From positions 1 to 22,698 of the forward strand of contig JAGUXE010000148.1 in the NCBI GenBank assembly GCA_020061995.1: DNA of 22,698 bases. Reading direction: 5' to 3'. Below, piece by piece: positions 16,452-22,698 of this stretch (within the stretch, counting starts at the first letter, position 1; each line of letters starts with the position of its first letter). The notes under the pieces were generated by a model. The model was not told where the DNA came from, did not search any database, and saw only the letters and a list, made by a program, of their open reading frames with translations. This stretch comes from Ignavibacteriales bacterium (lineage in GTDB: Bacteria > Bacteroidota > Ignavibacteria > Ignavibacteriales > Ignavibacteriaceae). The translations under genes and the position numbers were made by a program.

Positions 16452-18479
16452 TTGAATACCACAGTTAAATATATTTTATTATTACTTCTTGTCGCAAGTC
16501 AATTCAATTTTTCACAAACCCGAAAAATTGTTCTACTTGAAGAATTCACAAATGCGAATTGTAATTCATGCCCTCAATATGACCAAAACATGACCGATTT
16601 CATTAGCAATAATTGGGGGAATGTTATTTCAATTCAATATCATACATGGTGGCCTCTACCTGACCCAATGTTTTCAATTAACGAAACCGAAAATCGAAAT
16701 CGTATCGAATATTATGGTATTACAACCATCCAAAGCTATGCTTTAGATGGCAACATAAAAGGTGTAGCACAAAACCCTTATTTATTGATGACACAGACAC
16801 TTGACAGATTCTTCTTGCAATCTCCCGTTAAAATTGATGTTAATGCCACTATAGCTAATAATAATGTTGATATTAATATTGCCCTTACCGGATTAACGAA
16901 TACTATCCCACAAAACCTAAAACTTCGTGTTGCAATAATCGAAAGAAAAAGAATTTTCACAACTGCACCGGGCTCGAACGGAGTTAAGGAGTTCAATAAT
17001 CTCTTTCGGAAAATGGTGCCGGATATCAATGGAACTATTATCGGTGATTTTTCAAACGGAGACATTAAAACTTATAGTTTTACACAATCCGTAAATTCAG
17101 CTTGGGTACCTGAAGATTTGGCTGTAGTAGCTTGGTTACAGAACGATGAAACTAAAGAAATAATTCAGTCCAACATCAACAAACCGACTTTAACAATTCA
17201 AACAAATGAAGTCTTAGCTGATTTCCTCACGACTAATCAATCAACTGTTAAAAATTATTTTATTAAGAATGAAAATAATACTTCAGTTCAATTGCGTCTG
17301 ATGATTGACACTTTATCACTTGATTCAGGTTGGACGGCACAACTGAATACTCCATCCGGAATTGTCGATTCTGTAGATATTAATTTGAATTCAAATGAGA
17401 CTTACAATTTCTCTCTTAATCTTTCCTCCGATACTAATATTACTTATGCTTCATTGCTTGTCAAGGCAGTATATCTTAACGATCCATTAACCCCATCTGT
17501 ATCAATCCCATATTTTGGCGTTGTTAAAAATTCAGATGAAATCCTTTTGGTTACTGACCACAAAGGAACTTATGATGATGTTTTTCTTAAAACTTTTGAT
17601 TCGATTTTTGTAAAAGTTACTCATATTAAACAGAATTATCTTTCGCTACTGTTTACTTATAACAGAACAAATTCGTTTAATTCTATTTTTTGGATTAATG
17701 GTTGGGATTTCCCCTCCTTCATTAATAACGATATATCATACTTGAAAAATTTCCTTTCTCAGGGAAACAAAAATTTGTTTATTGCTGGACAGGACATAGG
17801 ATGGGATGTAAATTCTGATGCAGGAAGTTCTAACTTCCCAGAAGCAAAAACTTTTTATGCTGATTATCTAAATGCAAAATTTTATAGCGATAATTCAGGA
17901 ATTGATTCAATTGTGGGAATTTCAGGAACTCAGTTCCAAGGTATTGCCGCTAAACTGACCAATGTTAATTATTTTTCTCCTGATGTAATTGGACCAAATG
18001 ATGATGATACAACAAAACTTATATTCAACTACCGTAATTCTTCATTGGGTGCAGGTATTTATAATTCTACAAATGTAGATAACAACAAAGTTATTTATTT
18101 AGGTTTTGGACTTGAACAATTGGATGATGAAAACCGAAAAAAAATAATTCGTAATTCTGCGTTATTATTCAATATCCCTGTCTCCACTGATAGGACAAAT
18201 TCGTTAATAACGCCGGAAGATTTTGTTTTATTTCAAAATTTCCCGAATCCATTCAATCCAACAACAAGAATCAGTTTTTCAATTCCCATCTATTCGTCGG
18301 TCTCATTGAAAGTATATAATATTTTGGGGAGTGAAATTGCTACTTTAGTTGACGGAAAATTATCTCCGGGTATTCACGAAGTAGAATTTGATGGATCAAA
18401 GCTTTCCAGCGGAGTTTACTTTTATCGATTGCAGACTGAAGAATTTTCCTCAATTAAAAAGTTTGTACTTCTGAAATAA
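16452..18479 (+). CDS. Omp28-like thioredoxin-fold protein with T9SS sorting domain
   Basis: The signal peptide spans residues about 1-21. An Omp28-related thioredoxin-like domain follows, with 'LLEEFTNANCNSCPQYD' giving a CxxC pair at Cys36 and Cys39 and the later 'GITTIQSYALDG'. Residues about 365-575 form a class I glutamine-amidotransferase-like alpha/beta region ('EILLVTDHKG', 'LFIAGQDIGWD', 'VIYLGFGLEQL') without a recognisable catalytic triad. The CTD runs from 'FQNFPNPFNPTT' to 'SSIKKFVLLK'. It is likely exported to the surface; a redox role for the CxxC is only suggested. The start is TTG with a weak AAAGAAG upstream. No in-frame ATG would keep the signal peptide. Its CTD has no extra segment after 'FSIP', unlike two other cargo genes here. 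Confidence 0.85.
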   Translation: MNTTVKYILLLLLVASQFNFSQTRKIVLLEEFTNANCNSCPQYDQNMTDFISNNWGNVISIQYHTWWPLPDPMFSINETENRNRIEYYGITTIQSYALDGNIKGVAQNPYLLMTQTLDRFFLQSPVKIDVNATIANNNVDINIALTGLTNTIPQNLKLRVAIIERKRIFTTAPGSNGVKEFNNLFRKMVPDINGTIIGDFSNGDIKTYSFTQSVNSAWVPEDLAVVAWLQNDETKEIIQSNINKPTLTIQTNEVLADFLTTNQSTVKNYFIKNENNTSVQLRLMIDTLSLDSGWTAQLNTPSGIVDSVDINLNSNETYNFSLNLSSDTNITYASLLVKAVYLNDPLTPSVSIPYFGVVKNSDEILLVTDHKGTYDDVFLKTFDSIFVKVTHIKQNYLSLLFTYNRTNSFNSIFWINGWDFPSFINNDISYLKNFLSQGNKNLFIAGQDIGWDVNSDAGSSNFPEAKTFYADYLNAKFYSDNSGIDSIVGISGTQFQGIAAKLTNVNYFSPDVIGPNDDDTTKLIFNYRNSSLGAGIYNSTNVDNNKVIYLGFGLEQLDDENRKKIIRNSALLFNIPVSTDRTNSLITPEDFVLFQNFPNPFNPTTRISFSIPIYSSVSLKVYNILGSEIATLVDGKLSPGIHEVEFDGSKLSSGVYFYRLQTEEFSSIKKFVLLK

Positions 18480-18595
18480 TAGAACCATTATTTCGTTGTT
18501 GAACTTTTGTTTTGAACTGAATCTTTGTTAAAACGACCTATTAATGTCTTGATTTTTCTAAGTCTCTAACAAAATTTAACTAAAAATATATTTTT

Positions 18596-18617
18596 AAGTT
18601 CTGACGACTTAGAACTT
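18596..18617. promoter_or_regulatory. Inverted repeat AAGTTCT-8-AGAACTT, candidate operator
   Basis: Perfect 7-bp arms with an 8-bp spacer and no T-tract, so a terminator is unlikely. A third copy of AAGTTCT lies at 18681-18687, immediately after the -7 box where transcription should begin. This fits looping or cooperative repression of the SNF2 gene. Confidence 0.35.
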
Positions 18618-18671
18618 CATTTGTTAAAATTATACAAATCTCACTTATAATAATCTTTTACTAAAATACTT

Positions 18672-18679
18672 TATATTTG
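18672..18679 (+). promoter_or_regulatory. Bacteroidota-type -7 box TATATTTG for the SNF2 helicase gene
   Basis: Exact TAnnTTTG match, 37 nt upstream of the ATG at 18717. No evident -33 TTG at 17-23 bp. The same word also occurs by chance in coding sequence at 4462-4469. Confidence 0.45.
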
Positions 18680-18716
18680 TAAGTTCTATTAATATTCATA
18701 ACAAAAACATCTTATA

Positions 18717-21700
18717 ATGTCTCTATTTTCAGAACTATTGAACGAATATTTCTCTCCCGAGATTAAAAAACGTGGACTAGTATATTTCGAGGACGACCAT
18801 GTAACAAATGTCCGTCTTGATAAAAACATTATAATTGCTTCTGTTCAAGGGAATCAGGTTTATGACGTAAGAATGGCATTTGACAAAGATTTACGTCCCA
18901 CGACTCTCCTCTGTTCTTGCCCCTATGCTGATCATGACTACTGCAAACATCTTGCAGCGACTCTTTATAAAATAAATTCCTTCGGATTTTTTACTGCAAA
19001 GTATTACCGCGAGCAAATTCAGACCGCTCTCTCAAGTTCCAATGTTGATCTAAATAGTGTTGAAGTCATCCAGGTTAAGGAGAATACTGAACTTAATCTG
19101 AGTGCTGCTGTTCAGGAAACTGAAAATGAGATTAAGGCAAAAAGACTTAAGTTATATTTTGAAGAAATGGAACGTTTACGTGAAGAAGAAAGATTCAACG
19201 GATTAAAAGCTTCTCTGGCTCTTCTTACAGAAAAAACAGAAAAAAGTAATTATACAGCAGCCTTACAGAAAATAAGCTATGGAATAGATGTAAATAGTTA
19301 CATGACAAATTTTAGTGTAATGCGTGAACGTCTTAGAAAAGATGGATCATCTGATGGAAGAAGAACTGTAATATACAAAATCAATAATGAGCATATTGAT
19401 CACCTTCCGCTTGAAGAGCAATTGATTATTCAATTGATTATCAATAGCGGTGAGTATATAATAAATCCTCATAATTATGATTTAACTACACAAAGAAAAT
19501 CGTCAAACGAAACTCATATTCTGAATAAAGTTTTAGAATTTCTTCATGATAAAGAAGTTTATTTCGGTCAAAACTCAAGAGAGTATAATAAAAGACTACA
19601 TGTTTTTAAAGAATTCGCCACACCTGTTTTAATTGTCGAAAAGGAAGAGGAAAATATTTCTCTTTCACTAGAGTTTCAATTTTTGGAAAATAAACATATC
19701 CCAATTTCAGAAACTCACCCTGTCCTTGACAAACCATTATGGATAATGCACAAAGATGAAATCTTCAGAGTAAATCAATTGAACTTTGCGCAATACCAAA
19801 TTTTCTATTCGAAAAAAGAAAAGATAATTATACCAAACCATTATGAAGAATACTTTGAAGCAAACATTCTGACAAAAATTTCATCAGTGTTACCGATTTC
19901 TTCACAAACATACAAACTTGATATTTTTGAAGCAGTACCTTCCAAACACATTTATCTTGAAGAAGAAGATGGTGTGCTAACTTGTCGGCTTAAGTTTTTG
20001 TATGGTGAATTTGAAATCTCTTACGCAATAAATGAACACTTCTACAGTGTACTTAAAGACAAATCAATAATTCAAATAAGAAGAGATCTTACATTTGAAG
20101 AAATGAGTGTCAATGAAATCGAGATGTTTGATGTAAAGTTTTATCCCGACGGGTTATTTATTCCTAAAAAAGATCCTGTCGATTTTCTGTTTGAAGCAAT
20201 TCCACAACTCAAAGAAAAAGGATTTGAAATTTTTGGGGTTGAAAATCTCCGTCAATTTTCCGTTAATTTAACTAAACCATTATTAAATTATTCAGTCTCT
20301 TCAGGGGTTGATTGGTTCGATTTAAAACTGGAAGTCTCATTCGGTGATTTTATCGTCCCCTTGGAGAATCTACTCAAAGCGGTAAGGAGCAAAAAAAAGT
20401 ATATTAAACTTGGCGATGGTGCGTTAGGTCTTTTACCTGAAGAATGGATTCAACGATTTGCTAAACAGTTTTCGTTGGGAGATGTTCGAGATGAAAATAT
20501 CAGACTAAGCAAACTTCATTATGAAATAGTTGAAGAAATAGTAGAGAGTAATGAATCAATTTCTACCGATACTTCATTCAACGATTATTTGAAAAAGCTT
20601 GAGTTATTTAAGAAAATTAAATCTCACTCTGTTCCAAAATTATTTCATGGTAAGCTGCGCCCGTATCAAAAATCCGGATTTGATTGGTTACTTTTTCTAA
20701 AAGAATTTGGTTTTGGCGGTATTCTTGCAGATGATATGGGACTCGGGAAAACCATTCAAGTTCTCGCGTTACTAGCTTCATTAAAGAAGAATAAAGAGAT
20801 AAGACCCAATTTAATTATAGCCCCGACTTCGGTAGTTTTTAATTGGATAAATGAAATAAATAAATTCACTCCTTCCCTAAAAGTATTAAATCACACCGGA
20901 ATTGAGCGTGAAAAGGAATCATTAAATCATTTTAACGACTATGATATTGTACTCACAAGTTATCCGGTGATGTTAAGAGATATTGAGCAGATGAACAAAA
21001 TTGAATTTAATTACATTATTCTTGATGAATCACAAAAAATTAAAAATCCATTTTCGCTCACTGCAAAAGCAGCATTCTCTCTAACAGGGAAATCACGATT
21101 ATGTTTAACAGGAACACCAATTGAAAATAATCTATTAGAGCTTTGGTCGCAGATGAATTTTTTGAATCCTGGATTTCTCGGTTCGATTAATAAATTTAAT
21201 GACAATTTTAAAATTCCGATTGACAAGGAAAAATCAGAAGAGTCAACAGAATATTTAAGGAAAATTATTTTGCCATTTATCCTGAGACGCACGAAAGAAG
21301 TTGTTGCTACCGAATTACCTGAGAAGAGTGAAATAATTCACTATTGCGAAATGACAAAAGATCAAAAAGATATTTATGATTTGTGGCGTGAGTCGATTAG
21401 AGCTGAACTGCTTGAAGAAATTAATGAAAAGGGTTTACAAAAATCGAGTTTCAAAGTTATTGAAGGATTACTTAGATTAAGACAAATCTGTAATCATCCG
21501 GTATTAGTAAAGAACGGTTATAAAAAAGAATCAGGGAAAATGGAGGAGTTTAAGGAACTTATTTTACGAGTTACTGAAGAAGGACATAAAGTTTTAGTGT
21601 TTTCACAGTTCGTACAAATGCTTGATATTCTTAAAGCGCATCTTCTGAATGAAAAAATCAGTTTTGAATATTTAACAGGTTCTACAAAAAACCGGGAAGA

Positions 21701-22037
21701 GCGTGTCGATAATTTTCAGAACAATCCGGAAATAAAAGTTTTTCTTATAAGCTTAAAAGCCGGAGGTGTCGGGATAAATCTGACTGCTGCGGATTATGTT
21801 TTCCATATTGATCCGTGGTGGAACCCGGCAGTGGAAATGCAAGCAACTGATAGAAGCCATCGAATTGGTCAGGATAAAAAAGTGTTTGTTTACAAGTTTA
21901 TTACTAAAGAAACCGTTGAAGAGAAAATCCTTAATCTTCAAGCAAAAAAGAAAAAGATGGTTGAAAATATTCTAACAACAGAAACAGGAGTTTTTAAGAA
22001 TCTTACAAAAGATGATATTGAACTTTTGCTAAGTTGA
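18717..22037 (+). CDS. SWIM zinc-finger SNF2-family DNA-dependent ATPase/helicase
   Basis: 1106 residues. A SWIM zinc finger lies near the N-terminus (Cys66, Cys68, Cys76, His78: CxCx7CxH), typical of DNA or protein binding. Residues about 120-640 are a long helical/beta region without a motif I recognise. The SNF2 ATPase starts at 'LRPYQKSGFDWLLFL' (about 647). Walker A 'DDMGLGKT' has Lys678, and Walker B 'DESQ' is at 770-773. The C-terminal helicase lobe shows 'GGVGINLT' near 1015 and motif VI 'QATDRSHRIGQ' near 1043-1053. Such proteins translocate on double-stranded DNA and remodel protein-DNA complexes; bacterial SWIM-SNF2 roles (transcription recycling, repair, defence) are poorly known. 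No methylase, nuclease or other defence partner is next to it. The start ATG has no strong Shine-Dalgarno sequence. Confidence 0.93.
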   Translation: MSLFSELLNEYFSPEIKKRGLVYFEDDHVTNVRLDKNIIIASVQGNQVYDVRMAFDKDLRPTTLLCSCPYADHDYCKHLAATLYKINSFGFFTAKYYREQIQTALSSSNVDLNSVEVIQVKENTELNLSAAVQETENEIKAKRLKLYFEEMERLREEERFNGLKASLALLTEKTEKSNYTAALQKISYGIDVNSYMTNFSVMRERLRKDGSSDGRRTVIYKINNEHIDHLPLEEQLIIQLIINSGEYIINPHNYDLTTQRKSSNETHILNKVLEFLHDKEVYFGQNSREYNKRLHVFKEFATPVLIVEKEEENISLSLEFQFLENKHIPISETHPVLDKPLWIMHKDEIFRVNQLNFAQYQIFYSKKEKIIIPNHYEEYFEANILTKISSVLPISSQTYKLDIFEAVPSKHIYLEEEDGVLTCRLKFLYGEFEISYAINEHFYSVLKDKSIIQIRRDLTFEEMSVNEIEMFDVKFYPDGLFIPKKDPVDFLFEAIPQLKEKGFEIFGVENLRQFSVNLTKPLLNYSVSSGVDWFDLKLEVSFGDFIVPLENLLKAVRSKKKYIKLGDGALGLLPEEWIQRFAKQFSLGDVRDENIRLSKLHYEIVEEIVESNESISTDTSFNDYLKKLELFKKIKSHSVPKLFHGKLRPYQKSGFDWLLFLKEFGFGGILADDMGLGKTIQVLALLASLKKNKEIRPNLIIAPTSVVFNWINEINKFTPSLKVLNHTGIEREKESLNHFNDYDIVLTSYPVMLRDIEQMNKIEFNYIILDESQKIKNPFSLTAKAAFSLTGKSRLCLTGTPIENNLLELWSQMNFLNPGFLGSINKFNDNFKIPIDKEKSEESTEYLRKIILPFILRRTKEVVATELPEKSEIIHYCEMTKDQKDIYDLWRESIRAELLEEINEKGLQKSSFKVIEGLLRLRQICNHPVLVKNGYKKESGKMEEFKELILRVTEEGHKVLVFSQFVQMLDILKAHLLNEKISFEYLTGSTKNREERVDNFQNNPEIKVFLISLKAGGVGINLTAADYVFHIDPWWNPAVEMQATDRSHRIGQDKKVFVYKFITKETVEEKILNLQAKKKKMVENILTTETGVFKNLTKDDIELLLS

Positions 22038-22118
22038 TTAGTTAACCCTTAAAAATAAGAAATTGATTTTTAGGAGCTAAAGTTAGGATGCAAAATTTGT
22101 AAAAGACTCCTCATAAAA

Positions 22119-22140
22119 AAGGCTGTCTTTCAACAGCCTT
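22119..22140 (-). terminator. Rho-independent terminator for the minus-strand T9SS gene
   Basis: AAGGCTGT pairs with ACAGCCTT (8 bp, 6-nt loop). Read on the minus strand it is followed by TTTT, making a good terminator in that direction. On the plus strand only CTTAAAAA follows, so it is at best a weak end for the helicase transcript. It is 48 nt beyond the stop of the decayed CTD tail and about 155 nt beyond the present gene's stop. Confidence 0.75.
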
Positions 22141-22187
22141 CTTAAAAATTTAATTACTATTTTTATTTGCTATAACGACATTTGTCG

Positions 22188-22283
22188 TCATTTCATCAAC
22201 AATAATTTCTTAGTCGATTTATACTCATTTGAACGGAGTTCATACAAATATACACCGCTTGAATTATTTGTTTTATTTCTGAA
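22188..22283 (-). pseudogene. Decayed tail of a second T9SS sorting domain
   Basis: Read on the minus strand, this frame gives 'SSGVYLYELRSNEY' then 'STKKLLLMK' and TGA at 22188-22190, the canonical end of a type A CTD. Just before it the same frame reads 'VEIDFE' and then a TAA at 22284-22286, where an intact CTD would read straight through. There is no start codon, and the frame differs from that of the gene ending at 22295. It is therefore a relic of an older C-terminus left downstream of the current one. Confidence 0.7.
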
Positions 22284-22294
22284 TTATTCAAAAT

Positions 22295-22698
22295 CTATTT
22301 CAACAATATCATTTTACCCAAACCGGTAAATACCGGTTGGTTGTTTATGTTTATCACTTGAAGTTTATAGATGTAGATGCCTGTTGCAATATCATTATTG
22401 TAACCCGTTGACCATTCCGGCATTCCGTCATTTCGCTTGCCTCTTGAATCAAATTCTTTTTCGTAGTAGCCTTTATCCTGCCAGCCGTTTACTAATACTT
22501 CTACTATTTCTCCTTTTATGTCATAGATGTATAGTTTTACATATCCTCCTTCTTTTAACCGATAAGGAATTATTGTCCTCGGATTAAATGGATTGGGATA
22601 ATTTTGATAAAGTTTATATGCTTGGGGAATAACCCCTTCCGTCTTTACCGTTAATGGATCTCCCCATAATACTTCTTCTCCGGCTGCTGATTCATTAC
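22295..22698 (-). CDS. C-terminal part of a T9SS type A sorting-domain protein (5' part outside window)
   Basis: Open from the right edge on the minus strand to TAG at 22295-22297, with no start codon inside the window. The encoded 134 residues begin with a linker ('EEVLWGDPLTVKTEG'), then 'YKLYQNYPNPFNPRT', then 'VKLYIYDIKGEIVEVLVNGW', and end 'FTGLGKMILLK'. This is a slightly variant CTD: the usual 'SSGVYFYRL' block reads 'ATGIYIYKLQV', and a longer loop holds 'RGKRNDGMPEWSTGYN'. Only the sorting domain is visible, so the cargo function is unknown. An exact inverted repeat AACCGGTA-AA-TACCGGTT (22321-22338) lies in the last part of the gene. Confidence 0.85.
   Translation of the reverse strand, partial: NESAAGEEVLWGDPLTVKTEGVIPQAYKLYQNYPNPFNPRTIIPYRLKEGGYVKLYIYDIKGEIVEVLVNGWQDKGYYEKEFDSRGKRNDGMPEWSTGYNNDIATGIYIYKLQVININNQPVFTGLGKMILLK

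Larger units (their letters stand above)
18480..18716. other. Intergenic region with an operator-like array, 237 bp
   Basis: No gene was seen, and no convincing terminator for the upstream gene. The half-site AAGTTCT occurs at 18596-18602 and 18681-18687, and inverted (AGAACTT) at 18611-18617. The last direct copy abuts the TATATTTG box of the helicase gene. Confidence 0.5.

Noticed and set aside
18717..22037. DISARM-like or other SNF2-containing defence system
   Set aside because: No methyltransferase, phospholipase D or nuclease gene lies next to it in the window. The upstream neighbour is a T9SS cargo gene.
22384..22587. Plus-strand open frame of 67 codons near the right edge
   Set aside because: It lies opposite the T9SS sorting domain read on the minus strand. 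The minus-strand frame has the clear 'YPNPFNP' motif.
1..22698. CRISPR array, tRNA, rRNA or insertion sequence
   Set aside because: No regularly spaced repeats, no cloverleaf-like sequence, no rRNA core and no transposase-like protein were seen on either strand.

Overview
The window is AT-rich chromosomal DNA that most likely comes from the Ignavibacteria/Melioribacter side of the Bacteroidota-Chlorobiota group. Three signs point there. Several secreted proteins end in the 'YPNPFNP' type A C-terminal sorting domain (CTD) of the type IX secretion system (T9SS). Four genes have a TATATTTG box just upstream, which fits the Bacteroidota -7 consensus TAnnTTTG. Many starts lack a strong Shine-Dalgarno sequence or use TTG. 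Placement below class level is inference.

Layout. 2-94: tail of a T9SS cargo gene, then a strong terminator. 464-1543: secreted double ricin-type beta-trefoil protein with a Lys/Ala-rich helical tail. 1807-3096: CNNM/CorC-type membrane protein with CBS domains. 3326-4636: T9SS cargo of unknown function. On the minus strand come an alanine/Na+ symporter (4813-6156), glycogen phosphorylase (6221-8701) and a GH20 beta-hexosaminidase (8808-10850). A hotdog thioesterase (10999-11397) is on the plus strand. Then, on the minus strand, lie a phosphodiester glycosidase T9SS cargo (11425-13923), peptide chain release factor 1 (13997-15079) and a membrane-anchored metallophosphoesterase (15156-16301). 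On the plus strand are an Omp28-like thioredoxin-fold T9SS cargo (16452-18479) and a SWIM-SNF2 helicase (18717-22037). The right edge, on the minus strand, holds the 3' part of another T9SS cargo gene (22295-22698), which has no start codon inside the window. It is followed by a decayed second CTD tail (22188-22283).

Most genes appear to be transcribed singly: intergenic gaps are roughly 60-310 bp and often hold hairpins or promoter-like boxes. The functional themes are secreted, surface-attached glycan-active or glycan-binding proteins (ricin lectin, GH20, phosphodiester glycosidase), internal glycogen use, and housekeeping (RF1). I see no CRISPR array, rRNA, tRNA, transposase, phage gene or recognisable defence island. 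The most interesting non-standard signals are the double CTD tail at the right edge, extra segments carrying palindromes inside CTD coding sequence, a small set of related intergenic palindromes, and three operator-like repeat arrangements at promoters.
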